Assembly (NCBI RefSeq): GCF_019343455.1
Contig: NZ_CP049362.1
Location: 806,001 to 870,000 of the forward strand
Length of the DNA stretch: 64,000 bases
DNA from: Alcaligenes ammonioxydans
Lineage (GTDB): Bacteria; Pseudomonadota; Gammaproteobacteria; Burkholderiales; Burkholderiaceae_B
Reading direction: 5' to 3'
Below are positions 20,204-29,545 of this stretch, piece by piece. Position 1 is the first letter of the stretch. Every line of letters begins with the position of its first letter. The notes below the pieces were generated by a model, which made no database searches, was not told the origin of the DNA, and was given only the letters and a program-made list of their open reading frames with translations. The position numbers and the translations under genes were made by a program.

Positions 20204-21067
20204 TTAAGGGGCAGGTTTGACGGGACGCTGCGTCAGCGAAGGGCTCACCACGGCCAGCAACTCATCGGCTATATGGGCGTTACCCGCGTAGACATGACCA
20301 CTGACGGGCCAGGGCTCTTCCTGATACAAATCCTGGCATACGCCCTTGGCTTCGCGTACCAGCAGTGTGCCAGCGGCAACATCCCAGGGCGCCAGGCCCA
20401 TCTCCCAGTAGCCGTCGTACCGGCCGCAGGCAACCCAGGCTAGATCCAGGGCGGCTGCCCCCATGCGGCGTACCCCACGGCTGCCCGTGATGGCGGCGTT
20501 CAGGCCGGGCATGTATTGGTCGGAAAAAGAGAAGTCGCGAAAGGGGAAGCCGGTGGCCAGGACCGAGTCGGCCAGCTTTTGCGAGGATGACGTCTGAATG
20601 CGGCTGCCGTTCAGCCAGGCACCCACCCCGTACATGGCAGTAAACAGTTCTTCGCGGTTGGGGTCGTAGACCACGGCAATGACCGGAGTGTCCTGCGCCA
20701 GAATGCCGTTATCCATGGGCGTGCCGGCAGGTGCAATCAGGGCGACCGATACGGCATAGTGGGGAATACCATGCAGAAAGTTGGTCGTGCCGTCGAGCGG
20801 GTCGATATACCAGGTGGGGCGTCCCGTATTCACCCCGCCGCTTTCCTCGGCCACGATATCAATGTCCGGGGTGCGCTCCATCAGTACACTGATGCAGGCC
20901 TGTTCCGCTTCGTGATCCGCTTGCGACACCAGGTCGTTGTGCATTTTGCTGCTGATCACCAAAGCGCTACGGTCCGACGCATAGGCTTGTAAAATGGCGG
21001 CGGCGGCATGGGCTGCGGTAACGGCAGCGTCCAGGCAGGCGCTGAGCGGTAAACGTGACAATGGCAT
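20204..21067 (-). CDS. Inositol monophosphatase family protein (SuhB-like)
   Basis: A 287-residue Mg2+-dependent, Li+-sensitive phosphatase fold. Motif WYIDPLDGTTNFLHG (metal binding), the upstream glutamates in VAEESGG, and the C-terminal WDVAAGTLLVREAKG box are all kept. The family includes inositol-1-phosphatase/SuhB and 3'-phosphoadenosine phosphatases; wording is nearest SuhB, which in E. coli also takes part in rRNA antitermination. The gene is alone; ATG 21067 gives the expected N-terminus. Confidence 0.87.
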   Translation of the reverse strand: MPLSRLPLSACLDAAVTAAHAAAAILQAYASDRSALVISSKMHNDLVSQADHEAEQACISVLMERTPDIDIVAEESGGVNTGRPTWYIDPLDGTTNFLHGIPHYAVSVALIAPAGTPMDNGILAQDTPVIAVVYDPNREELFTAMYGVGAWLNGSRIQTSSSQKLADSVLATGFPFRDFSFSDQYMPGLNAAITGSRGVRRMGAAALDLAWVACGRYDGYWEMGLAPWDVAAGTLLVREAKGVCQDLYQEEPWPVSGHVYAGNAHIADELLAVVSPSLTQRPVKPAP

Positions 21068-21199
21068 GGCAATCCGGTTCTAAAAAAGAAAAGTCAGAAG
21101 CAAAGACTTTTTATTGTACGTGTTTGTTGGTGTCAGTTTGATTAAGGCCAGTTTAAGGGGTTCGAGCGTGTATGAGTGTTGTGAAGGGCGGGGAAATTA

Positions 21200-23065
21200 A
21201 TGGCGGCCTCTGCGTTTGAGCCCTTGGTGCCCGCCGTCCTTGCGTTCAACGAGCAGGGCGTACCCGTCAGCGCGGTCTATCAGGACACGTATCATCCGGC
21301 CGATGGCCCGCTGGGGCAGGCGCGGCGGGTGTTTCTGCAAGGTAATGGCCTGCCTGAACGGTGGCGGGGGCGAGCCCAGTTTACGATTTGTGAAACCGGC
21401 TTTGGACTGGGGGCCAGCTTTCTGGCCACCTGGCAGGCGTGGCGGCAGGACCCGCAGCGAAGCCACAGACTGCACTTTGTATCGGTAGAGGCGCATCCTT
21501 TTCACCGCTCTGATTTGGCTCTTTTATACGAGCGCTTGCCCCAGGAGCTGCAGGCGCTGGCTCAGGAGCTCTTGGCTGCCTGGCCCATTTTGGTGCCGGG
21601 GATACACCGTCTGGAGCTGGATCAGGGACAAGTCACCCTGACCTTGGCGTTCGGGCAGGCGCACACCATGATGCGTGAGCTGCAGTGCCATGCGGATGCG
21701 TTTTATCTGGATGGCTTCGCGCCTCGCGGCAATCCGTCCATGTGGTCACGTGCGGTTCTCGGACAACTGGTCCGTCTGGCGGCGCCGGGAGCCACGGCGG
21801 CCTCCTGGTGCTGTGCCGGGCAGGTACGCCGGGACTTGGCCTCAGTTGGTTTCGAGGTGGAGAAGGTGCCGGGAGCGGGTGGGAAATGGTGCACGATACG
21901 CGCCCGTCTGCGTTCACATCTGGGGCGCCGCCGTCCCGTGCCAAGTGCGCAGGGGCGAGTGCTTGTGGTGGGGGCCGGTTTGGCGGGGGCCGCCTGCGCC
22001 TGGGAAATGGCCCGCAAAGGGGTGCCCGTTCTGGTGTGTGACCCCGTGTTGAGCAAGGGGCTGGATGCCAGTCACCATGGCCACCGTCTGGCCGCGATCT
22101 CGCCGGTCTTTGCGCTGGATGACGCGCCGTTGGCCCGGTTGAGCCGCAATGCCGTGCTGCGTGTCTGGCAGGGCTGGAAAACACTGCCGCAGGCTGCCCG
22201 GCCCCGTCGGGTCGGCACGCTGGTATTTGGGCAGGCGGGCAACGGCGATGCCGAGATTCAGCAAGCCTTGGCCCGTTTGGCTTTGGACCCGGACTGGGTG
22301 CATTGGCAGGATCGTGAGCAGGCTTCCGCACTGGCTGGCGTGCCCTTGCAGCGTGGCGGCCTGTATTTTCCGCAGGGTATGGTGCTTGACCCCGGGGCAC
22401 TGGTCGCTCATTTGCTCGATCACCCCTTGATTGAGTGCTTGCCAGAGCGGGTCTTTTTGCGTGCCGGACACGAACCCGGTGTCTGGCAAGTATGCAATCA
22501 GCACGGGGACTGCCTGGAAAGCAGCAATCGGGTGGTGGTGGCGGCAGCGGCGCAAAGCCTGAGCGTGTTGCCAGCCGAACTGTTGACCGAGTGCCTCATG
22601 CCCAGGCTCATGGCCATGCAGCGTCTGGCCGGACAGGTCAGCTATCTGCCTCCTGGGCAGTCCTTGACCCGTGGGGAGGTGACTTTAAGCGGCCAGGGCT
22701 ATATCCTGCCGGTTGATTCCTACGGCCAGGTTATCGGCAGCACGTACGAGCGTTCTGGTGACGCTGCTCAGATCAGTCGCCTGGGGCATGCGCAAAATAT
22801 AGAAAAAGTGTCTGCCATGTTGGCCAATCCCGCGGTTGGGGGGGATTTGCCCGAGCAGGGTTGGGCTGGCTGGCGCTGTGCATTAAGTGATCATTTGCCT
22901 GTGATGGGTTTTGTGCCGGGGCAGCCCGGTTTGTTTATGGCTGCGGCTTACGGCTCGCGTGGTTTGAGCTGGAGCCTGCTGGCAGCCAGTTTGTTTGCCG
23001 CCTATTGTCTGGAGGAACCCGTTCCTTTGGAGCGGCGTTTGGAGCAAGCCCTCCTACCTCGCTAA
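21200..23065 (+). CDS. mnmC: Bifunctional tRNA mnm5s2U34 biosynthesis protein MnmC
   Basis: A 621-residue fusion that finishes the mnm5s2U modification at the wobble base of tRNAs for Lys, Glu and Gln. The N-terminal methyltransferase part (about residues 1-240) has the SAM-site wording CETGFGLGASFLATW and FYLDGFAPRGNPSMWS. The C-terminal oxidase part begins with VLVVGAGLAGAACAWEMA (FAD loop) and ends with a DAO-type GSRGLSWSLLAAS box. A tRNA-Lys(UUU), a natural substrate, is encoded 2.6 kb downstream. Confidence 0.95.
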   Translation: MAASAFEPLVPAVLAFNEQGVPVSAVYQDTYHPADGPLGQARRVFLQGNGLPERWRGRAQFTICETGFGLGASFLATWQAWRQDPQRSHRLHFVSVEAHPFHRSDLALLYERLPQELQALAQELLAAWPILVPGIHRLELDQGQVTLTLAFGQAHTMMRELQCHADAFYLDGFAPRGNPSMWSRAVLGQLVRLAAPGATAASWCCAGQVRRDLASVGFEVEKVPGAGGKWCTIRARLRSHLGRRRPVPSAQGRVLVVGAGLAGAACAWEMARKGVPVLVCDPVLSKGLDASHHGHRLAAISPVFALDDAPLARLSRNAVLRVWQGWKTLPQAARPRRVGTLVFGQAGNGDAEIQQALARLALDPDWVHWQDREQASALAGVPLQRGGLYFPQGMVLDPGALVAHLLDHPLIECLPERVFLRAGHEPGVWQVCNQHGDCLESSNRVVVAAAAQSLSVLPAELLTECLMPRLMAMQRLAGQVSYLPPGQSLTRGEVTLSGQGYILPVDSYGQVIGSTYERSGDAAQISRLGHAQNIEKVSAMLANPAVGGDLPEQGWAGWRCALSDHLPVMGFVPGQPGLFMAAAYGSRGLSWSLLAASLFAAYCLEEPVPLERRLEQALLPR

Positions 23066-23156
23066 GGTCAGTCTTTCGATTTATTTCGACGAATTTTGAA
23101 GCAACATTTTCCTTTGTAGCGCAAATACGTCAAAATAGTGACCTTGTTAAGTAATC

Positions 23157-25385
23157 TTGAGCGTGACCCTGCGATCAGCATCGTGCCGTTCGCTCCACTC
23201 TGACGACGTGACACAATTGTTTAATCATCTGAGTTTGTTGACGACGAAACCGGCCCTGGCCGATTTCGCTTTTGTCGAAACCGATTTTGCGCTGCGTATC
23301 GAAGCTCATGCGCCGGGTGTTTTTCGTTTCCGCTGTATGCCACTGGCCCGGCTGGATAACGAAAAGCTCAGTGCTCGTGCCAAAGCTTTGGGCGACATGC
23401 TGCTGGCCCGCCACGAGGCGGTCAGCGAGTTTCAACTGGAAGCTGCCGATTCGGGGTGGCGGATTGAGCAAGGCGAAGTGGCCTTGCATATTCAGTCCAA
23501 CCCCTGGCGCTTTGAGGTCCGGCGGGGCGAGCAACTGCTGTTGAGCAGTGCGGCGCAACCGCTGACCTTTGTCCAAGAGCCCAGCCCATGCTGGCAACTG
23601 GATCTGGCCCTGGCCGAGGAAGACGCCCTGTATGGTCTGGGCGAAACCCTCGGTGAGCTGGACCGGCGCGAGGAAACGGTTGACTCCGATCGTCCGGAAG
23701 ATCGCAGCCTGCCTTTGCTCTGGAGCACTCAGGGCTGGGGGCTGTACATCAATACGTTCGAGCGGGTTGAACACGATCTGGGGCAGCACGATTTGGATGC
23801 GTATCGTGCTCGTGTCCATGCCGCCGACCTGGATTTTTTCCTGTTTTTGGGCGATCCCAGCGAAATCATCAATCAGTATTCGGCCCTGACGGGACGAGCC
23901 GGCCAGCCGGGTGTCACACCGATGGGGTTGTGGCTGGATGGCGCCCAGGCTCGGGACGTGACCTCCTTGCGTGAGCTGGCCAGTCAGTGTCGCGAACAGG
24001 GCATTGCCCTGGATGTGGCTGTCCTGCCGCCACCGGAGCCCTACGATTTTCAACAGGACAAGCCTACATTGGAATGGGACGCGGCACGCATGGCCGATCC
24101 CCGTGAGTCCTTCTCGGCCTTGCAAAACGACCAGTTGCAACTGGCTGCCTGGACGCGCCCTTGTGTGCTGGCCGGCACCAGCTTGTTTGAAGAGTGGGAA
24201 GACCGCGGCTGGTTGCTCATCAATGATGATGACGGTTGCGCCCATGTGTTCCCCGGTGACGAGCTGAGCGGTGGCCGAGACTACGGCTTGCTGGACCTGA
24301 CTCACAAGGACGTGTTCCGCATGTGGGCCGAGCGTCAGCGTCAGATGGTCGATGATGGCCTGGGGGCGGTGTTGTGCAATGCCCGCTTTGAGATTCCTGA
24401 TGCCATCACCAGCCGTGGTGGCGAGTCCGGCGCTTTGTTGCGTGCGATTTACCCTGTGCTGGCCCGTCAGGCTTTGTTTGACGCGGTTGCCGGTCACAAG
24501 ACGCCGCAAGAAGGAGTCGTAGCCAGCCGCGACCTGAGTCCGTCCTCCCAACGCTTTGCCTGGCAGTTGGGGCCTCAGGTCGATAACACCTGGGCCGGGT
24601 TGACCCAGTCGTTGAAGTCGGCTCTGGCCACCGGTAATAGTGGCGTGCCCATCCAGATTCATGGCTGGGGCAATGCGGCAGCGCCCACCGATGCCATGAC
24701 GCCTGAGCTGTACCTGCGGTGGTTGGCGATGTCGGTCTTTTCAGCCAATTTCAGCCTGCAAGGGGTCCCTGCGCTGCGTCCAGATGCATTTGACCAGGAA
24801 ACGCAGGCGCTGGTTGCGCATTGGCTGGAGTGGCGTTTCCGTCTAGTGCCTTATGTGCTGGGCATTATTGAGGACGCCGTGCGTACCGGTCTGCCGGTGC
24901 AACGTTCCATGGCTCAAAGTTTCCCCGCCGATGCTCAGGCCCGCTTGTGGGATACCCAGTATTTGTTGGGGCCGGCCTTGCTGGTGGCACCTGTTTTGCA
25001 GCCTGGTCAGGATATTGAGGTCTATTTGCCTGCAGGCGATGCCTGGTGGGATCTGAGCACGGGTTGGCGTTACGAAGGTGGCACGACCCTGAAAATGACG
25101 GTGGGTCTGGATCGCTTGCCGGTCTTTGGCCGCGAAGGCCATATGTTGTGTCTGGGGCCGGTGGTCAAGCACACCTCCGAGTTCAACTCGGCGCGTTTGC
25201 TCGACGAGGTCTGGATGTTTGGCATGCCCGAGCACAGCCCGGTTGTGATGCGCAACAAGATTCGCGTCATGCAGATGCAGGGGTCCAGCTATATCAAGGG
25301 GCTGGAAGGGTTGAAGATCCTGCCGTCTGAGGGCTTGGAAGTCAAACGCCGTGGCGCCGAGGTTCGTATTTCTCGCGCCCGTTAA
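23157..25385 (+). CDS. GH31-like glycosidase homologue with a degenerate active site
   Basis: A ~742-residue protein with the overall plan of glycoside hydrolase family 31: N-terminal beta domain (LYGLGETLGELDRRE), a TIM-barrel core starting at TPMGLWLDGA, and C-terminal beta domains (WDTQYLLGPALLVAPVLQPG, YLPAGDAWWDLSTGWRYEGG). Where family members carry the nucleophile Asp (WxDMNE or KTDFGE), this protein reads AVLCNARFEIPDA; the likely equivalent is Asn408, and no Asp lies near. A possible acid/base Asp is in QVDNTW (~residue 476), and the usual GADVCGF-like loop is IHGWGNA. No sugar genes are nearby. Possibly a non-catalytic carbohydrate-binding protein. TTG 23157 is the longest start; GTG 23163 and GTG 23208 are alternatives. 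Confidence 0.72.
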   Translation: MSVTLRSASCRSLHSDDVTQLFNHLSLLTTKPALADFAFVETDFALRIEAHAPGVFRFRCMPLARLDNEKLSARAKALGDMLLARHEAVSEFQLEAADSGWRIEQGEVALHIQSNPWRFEVRRGEQLLLSSAAQPLTFVQEPSPCWQLDLALAEEDALYGLGETLGELDRREETVDSDRPEDRSLPLLWSTQGWGLYINTFERVEHDLGQHDLDAYRARVHAADLDFFLFLGDPSEIINQYSALTGRAGQPGVTPMGLWLDGAQARDVTSLRELASQCREQGIALDVAVLPPPEPYDFQQDKPTLEWDAARMADPRESFSALQNDQLQLAAWTRPCVLAGTSLFEEWEDRGWLLINDDDGCAHVFPGDELSGGRDYGLLDLTHKDVFRMWAERQRQMVDDGLGAVLCNARFEIPDAITSRGGESGALLRAIYPVLARQALFDAVAGHKTPQEGVVASRDLSPSSQRFAWQLGPQVDNTWAGLTQSLKSALATGNSGVPIQIHGWGNAAAPTDAMTPELYLRWLAMSVFSANFSLQGVPALRPDAFDQETQALVAHWLEWRFRLVPYVLGIIEDAVRTGLPVQRSMAQSFPADAQARLWDTQYLLGPALLVAPVLQPGQDIEVYLPAGDAWWDLSTGWRYEGGTTLKMTVGLDRLPVFGREGHMLCLGPVVKHTSEFNSARLLDEVWMFGMPEHSPVVMRNKIRVMQMQGSSYIKGLEGLKILPSEGLEVKRRGAEVRISRAR

Positions 25386-25412
25386 GCGCTAGACGAATCT
25401 GAATCGTCTTGG

Positions 25413-25461
25413 AATGCCTCCCGGCATTGAGGTCTGACCTCAGTATCGGGAGGCATTTTTT
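25413..25461 (+). terminator. Rho-independent terminator after the GH31-like gene
   Basis: AATGCCTCCCG (25413-25423) pairs with CGGGAGGCATT (25447-25457), with an inner GAGGT/ACCTC stem, followed by a T run. Confidence 0.92.
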
Positions 25462-25597
25462 ATGGCTGAGTGGTAGCTCATGTTCAGATTTTGTTTCTGC
25501 GGCAGGCAAAAGTGGGGTGGGAAAGGGCCTCGCGGCCTTCATTTTCAGGTCGTTTTAAAAAAAATCACCTTTTTGCGCATTATTTTGCATTTAGTGC

Positions 25598-25626
25598 TTG
25601 ACGAGAGTTCGGGATCAGGACATAAT
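25598..25626 (+). promoter_or_regulatory. tRNA-Lys promoter
   Basis: TTGACG (25598-25603), a 17-base spacer and CATAAT (25621-25626) form a strong sigma70-type promoter, with transcription expected to start about ten bases before the tRNA. Confidence 0.8.
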
Positions 25627-25642
25627 TTCATCTTTCAGTAGG

Positions 25643-25718
25643 GGGTCGTTAGCTCAGTCGGTAGAGCAGCGGACTTTTAATCCGTTGGTCGCGCGTTCGA
25701 GTCGCGCACGACCCACCA
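25643..25718 (+). tRNA. tRNA-Lys (anticodon UUU)
   Basis: A complete 76-base cloverleaf: acceptor GGGTCGT pairs with ACGACCC, D-arm AGCTCAGTCGGTAGAGC, anticodon stem GCGGA/TCCGT with loop CTTTTAA (anticodon TTT), T-arm GCGCG TTCGAGT CGCGC, and encoded CCA end. It is flanked by a good promoter and a terminator, so it is an independent transcription unit. Confidence 0.97.
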
Positions 25719-25738
25719 CTACACTGAAACGTAGAAAC

Positions 25739-25765
25739 AAGGCCGCGCTTAGCGGCCTTTTTCTT
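25739..25765 (+). terminator. Terminator of tRNA-Lys
   Basis: AAGGCCGC and GCGGCCTT form an eight-pair stem around GCTTA (25747-25751), followed by TTTTTCTTT. The 200 bases from here to metN hold no gene; TATAAC at 25933-25938 may be a -10 for metN but lacks a clear -35. Confidence 0.9.
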
Positions 25766-25966
25766 TGGGCGCTTGCCTTGCACAGCCAAGGTCACATCCG
25801 CGCGCATTGGCCGGTCGGAAATCTTGCTATACAGTGCAGCCCTCAGTATGGTTTCAATATTTCCATGGGTTATATCTATCTGGTCATCGCCAAATTTGCT
25901 TTATGGTAAATTTCGCTTACAGCTCAGGCTTTTATAACTCGACTGACTAACTAGGCTGAGTTCATT

Positions 25967-26977
25967 TTGATTCGTCTTGAACACATCTCAAAAACCTATT
26001 CCCTGGCAGGCAAGACCGTTCACGCCTTGAACGACGTTTCCTTGCAGATTCACCAAGGAGAGGTCTTCGGTATTATTGGTCGCTCGGGTGCCGGGAAAAG
26101 TACGCTGATCCGCATGTTGAATCTGCTTGAGCAACCCAGCTCGGGCCAGGTCTGGGTGCAGGACCAGGACATCACGCGTTTTTCGGGCGCACAGTTGCGC
26201 GCCTTCCGGCAAGGCGTGGGGATGGTATTCCAGCATTTCAATCTGCTTCATTCCCGTACCGTTCTCGATAATGTTTGTTTTCCCTTGCGTTTGGCCGGGG
26301 TGGGGCGTGCCCAACGCCAACAGCGCGCTCTGGAAGTCCTGGAGCTGGTGGGCTTGAAGGACCACGCCAACAAATACCCGCGTCAGTTATCGGGCGGGCA
26401 GCAGCAACGTGTCGGTATTGCGCGTGCCCTGGCCAATCGTCCACAGCTTTTGTTGTGTGACGAGGCCACCTCGGCACTGGACCCGGAAACCACCCAGTCC
26501 ATCCTGCGTTTGCTGCGCCAGATCAACCAAGAGCTGGGACTGACGATCGTTCTTATTACTCATGGCATGGATGTGATTCGTTCGGTTTGCGACCGGGTGG
26601 CCGTGATTGATGCTGGCAAGATTGTGGAATGTGGCGAAGTGCTGGATGTGTTCCTGCACCCGCATCATCCCACCACCCAGTCCTTGCTCAGTGAAAGTGG
26701 AGTGAATATCGACGACTGGCTTGCCTTGGCAGAAGGTGTACCTGGCAGTGTCATGCGCCTGAGTGTGCGTGGGGTGGCCACTACCGAGCCATTAATCAGC
26801 CGTATTACCAGCCAGTTGGGCCTGAATGTCAGTATCTTGCAAGGCGCCATTGGCCGTATCAAAACCGAGCCTTATGGGCAGTTGGTCGTGGCGGTGCAAG
26901 GGGATGCTCAGGCCAAAGCAGGGCTGGATGCCTTGCTGGATGAATTGAATGTGCAGTTTGAGGTATTGCGACCATGA
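25967..26977 (+). CDS. metN: Methionine ABC importer ATP-binding protein MetN
   Basis: A 336-residue ATPase of the D/L-methionine importer. N-terminal MIRLEHISKTYSLAGK, Walker A IGRSGAGKSTLIRMLN, signature [15 protein letters not shown], Walker B LLLCDEATSALDPETT. The extra C-terminal ~100 residues form a NIL domain that binds methionine and inhibits transport when cellular methionine is high. TTG start at 25967, after AGGCTGAG. The stop overlaps metI. Confidence 0.95.
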   Translation: MIRLEHISKTYSLAGKTVHALNDVSLQIHQGEVFGIIGRSGAGKSTLIRMLNLLEQPSSGQVWVQDQDITRFSGAQLRAFRQGVGMVFQHFNLLHSRTVLDNVCFPLRLAGVGRAQRQQRALEVLELVGLKDHANKYPRQLSGGQQQRVGIARALANRPQLLLCDEATSALDPETTQSILRLLRQINQELGLTIVLITHGMDVIRSVCDRVAVIDAGKIVECGEVLDVFLHPHHPTTQSLLSESGVNIDDWLALAEGVPGSVMRLSVRGVATTEPLISRITSQLGLNVSILQGAIGRIKTEPYGQLVVAVQGDAQAKAGLDALLDELNVQFEVLRP

Positions 26978-27633
26978 ACTTTAGCAATTTGGATTGGGCG
27001 CTGATTGGTGAAGCCACCATCGATACCTTGTTGATGACGGGTATCTCGCTGGGCTTTACCGCCATTATTGGTTTGCCCCTTGGCGTGCTGTTGTTTCTGA
27101 CCAGTCGCAAGCAGATGCTGGACAACGCCTGGGTGTACCAGACTTTGTCGCTGATTGTGAACATTTTGCGGTCGGTGCCGTTTCTGATTCTCTTGATCGT
27201 CATTATCCCTTTGACCCGCATTCTGGCCGGTACGTCTTTAGGGGTGCAGGGGGCGATCCCGCCGCTGGTCTTAAGTGCTGCGCCGTTTTTTGCCCGTCTG
27301 GTGGAAAACGTCCTGCGTGAGCTGGACCCCGGCGTCAATGAAGCCTGTCGCGCCATGGGAGCCAATTCCCGTCAGACGGTTCTGCTGGCCTTGCTGCCGG
27401 AGGCGACCACGGGGATTGTGGCGGCCTTGATCGTGACTGCCATTGCCCTGGTGGGCTATTCAGCCATGTCTGGTGTGATTGGGGGCGGCGGTCTGGGTGA
27501 CCTGGCGCTGCGCTTTGGTTATCAACGTTATCAAACGGATGTCATGGTGGTTACCGTGGCTATCCTGGTGGTGCTGGTGCAACTCCTGCAAGTGTTTGGA
27601 GACGCCATGGTGGCTCGTTTGAGCCGAAAATAA
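26974..27633 (+). CDS. metI: Methionine ABC importer permease MetI
   Basis: A 219-residue inner-membrane permease with five to six helices. The EAA-type coupling loop ELDPGVNEACRAMGANSRQTV and the SAMSGVIGGGGLGDLALRFGYQRY segment are typical of MetI. It overlaps metN by four bases and precedes metQ by 50 bases, forming metNIQ. Confidence 0.95.
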   Translation: MNFSNLDWALIGEATIDTLLMTGISLGFTAIIGLPLGVLLFLTSRKQMLDNAWVYQTLSLIVNILRSVPFLILLIVIIPLTRILAGTSLGVQGAIPPLVLSAAPFFARLVENVLRELDPGVNEACRAMGANSRQTVLLALLPEATTGIVAALIVTAIALVGYSAMSGVIGGGGLGDLALRFGYQRYQTDVMVVTVAILVVLVQLLQVFGDAMVARLSRK

Positions 27634-27683
27634 GTCCCGGCAGTGGTGGTTATCGTCCTGCCTTTCTGAAACTGGAGTCGCTC

Positions 27684-28475
27684 ATGTCTTTGAAGAAATT
27701 TGTTCCCGTTCTGGCCTTGTCCGTGTCGGCTCTGCTGGCCAGCGTGGCCCAAGCTGCCGAGACCCTGTCGGTCGCTGCTACCCCTGTACCGCACGCCGAA
27801 CTGCTGGAGTTTGTAAAGCCTGCTTTGGCCAAAGAAGGCGTGAACCTGGATATCAAGGTGTTCACCGATTATGTGCAGCCCAACCAGCAAGTGGCTGACG
27901 GTCATATCGATGCCAACTTCTTCCAGCACAAACCTTACCTGGATACCTTCAATAAAGAGCACAAAACCGATCTGGTGTCGGTGGCCCTTGTTCACGTTGA
28001 ACCCTTTGGTGCTTATTCCTCCAAGATCAAGAGTCTGGACGAGTTGAAAGAAGGCGCGCTGGTGGCGATCCCCAATGATCCTTCCAATGGTGCGCGTGCC
28101 TTGCTGCTCTTGCAAAAGGCGGGTGTGCTGACGCTGAAAGATCCTAGCAATATCTTGGCGACCTCGCGTGATGTGGATCAGAACCCTAAAAAACTGAAGT
28201 TCAAGGAGCTGGAAGCCGCGACGCTGCCTCGCGTGCTGGCTGACGTGGATATTGCCCTGATCAATACCAATTACGCCCTGGAAGCCGGCCTCAATCCCAC
28301 CAAGGATGCCCTGGTGATTGAAGGCGCTGATTCGCCGTACGCCAACCTGATCGCCGTGGCTGCCAAGTCCAAGGACGATCCACGGGTGGCCAAGCTGATC
28401 CAGGCATTGCACAGCGAGGACGTGAAAAAGTTCATCGCCGACAAATATAAAGGTTCGATTGTTCCTGCGTTCTAA
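27684..28475 (+). CDS. metQ: Methionine-binding protein MetQ (NlpA family)
   Basis: A 263-residue periplasmic substrate-binding protein of the NlpA/MetQ family. Family wording includes VAATPVPHAELLEFVKPAL, YVQPNQQVADGHIDANFFQHKPYL and IPNDPSNGARALLLLQ. The signal sequence ends LLASVAQA-AET, a signal peptidase I site with no lipobox cysteine, unlike the E. coli lipoprotein, so it is probably freely soluble in the periplasm. It ends the metNIQ operon before a strong terminator. Confidence 0.94.
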   Translation: MSLKKFVPVLALSVSALLASVAQAAETLSVAATPVPHAELLEFVKPALAKEGVNLDIKVFTDYVQPNQQVADGHIDANFFQHKPYLDTFNKEHKTDLVSVALVHVEPFGAYSSKIKSLDELKEGALVAIPNDPSNGARALLLLQKAGVLTLKDPSNILATSRDVDQNPKKLKFKELEAATLPRVLADVDIALINTNYALEAGLNPTKDALVIEGADSPYANLIAVAAKSKDDPRVAKLIQALHSEDVKKFIADKYKGSIVPAF

Positions 28476-28503
28476 GCCGGGTTTGGGCAGGACTGTCTGG
28501 ACA

Positions 28504-28539
28504 AAAAACCTCGGGATTTCCCGAGGTTTTTCTTTTTTT
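28504..28539 (+). terminator. Terminator of metNIQ
   Basis: AAAAACCTCGGG (28504-28515) pairs with CCCGAGGTTTTT (28520-28531) around ATTT, then C and seven T. Confidence 0.95.
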
Positions 28540-28674
28540 AAAACACATAAAGCCAAAGAAGCAGTCCGCTTCGGGTAGCATAGATCAACGCTGGGGCAGG
28601 TCATGAGCCTGTGCCAGACTTGGGTAAACATCGAACTGGCTGATTGTGGGTCAGTCCCTACAGAGGAGTAACGG

Positions 28675-29433
28675 ATGTTCAATAAGAAAATGAAAACCCT
28701 GATGGCCGGCTTGGCCTTGGCGTTGGCTTTGCCCGCGGGGCAGGCCCTGGCGCAACAAGGCAAAGAGCTGGTGGTCGCAACCGATACGGCGTTTGTGCCT
28801 TTTGAGTTCAAGCAAAACGGTAAGTACACCGGCTTTGACATCGACTTGTGGGATGCCATCGCGAAAAAAGCCAATCTGAATTACCGGTTTCAGCCCATGG
28901 ACTTCAACGGCATTATCCCAGGTTTGCAAACCCGTAATCTGGATGCGGCGCTGGCAGGGATAACCATCCGGGACGATCGCAAGCAAGTCATTGATTTCTC
29001 CGATCCTTACTACGAGAGCGGTCTGGCCATTTTGGTGAACACGGATAACTCCGCCATCAAGTCCGCCTCCGATCTGGAAGGCAAGACGGTTGCGGTGAAG
29101 ATTGGGACTGCCACCGTAGACTTCATGCAGCGTTCGGTGCCAACTGCCAAGCTCAAGCTGTTCCCCAATATCGATAATGCCTTCCTGGAACTGGCCACAG
29201 GTCGGGTGGATGCCGTGGTGCATGACACACCAAACGTGCAGTATTACGCTCAGACCGGCGGCAAGGATCGTGTGAAAGTTACCGGCGCGGTGAAAAGTGG
29301 CGACTTCTACGGTATTGCGTTTCCCAAAGACAGCGAACTGGTTCCTGTTGTAAACCAGGCATTGAAAGATATTCGGGCCGACGGCACTTACGACAAAATC
29401 TACCAGAAATGGTTTGGCAAGCAGCCTGATTAA
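28675..29433 (+). CDS. glnH: Glutamine ABC transporter periplasmic binding protein GlnH
   Basis: A 252-residue family-3 solute-binding protein. Signal peptide MKTLMAGLALALALPAGQALA; mature domain starts KELVVATDTAFVPFEFKQNG, with FDIDLWDAIAKKANLNY and AGITIRDDRKQVIDFSDPYY as in GlnH. The arginine in TIRDDRK contacts the amino acid carboxylate in this family. AGAGGAGT precedes the ATG. It leads glnHPQ. Confidence 0.93.
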   Translation: MFNKKMKTLMAGLALALALPAGQALAQQGKELVVATDTAFVPFEFKQNGKYTGFDIDLWDAIAKKANLNYRFQPMDFNGIIPGLQTRNLDAALAGITIRDDRKQVIDFSDPYYESGLAILVNTDNSAIKSASDLEGKTVAVKIGTATVDFMQRSVPTAKLKLFPNIDNAFLELATGRVDAVVHDTPNVQYYAQTGGKDRVKVTGAVKSGDFYGIAFPKDSELVPVVNQALKDIRADGTYDKIYQKWFGKQPD

Positions 29434-29545
29434 ACAGGCCTAGAGCCAAACGCATGCCAGGCGGTGATCGCGTGTCGTAACGGGATCACCGCTTTATTTT
29501 TTGACGCTCTGTTGTGGGCGTTTATTCAAAGACAAAGGTAGCACG

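Noticed and set aside
25766..25966. Methionine riboswitch before metN
   Set aside because: No SAM or SAH riboswitch core motif could be recognised; no paired elements beyond short chance repeats.
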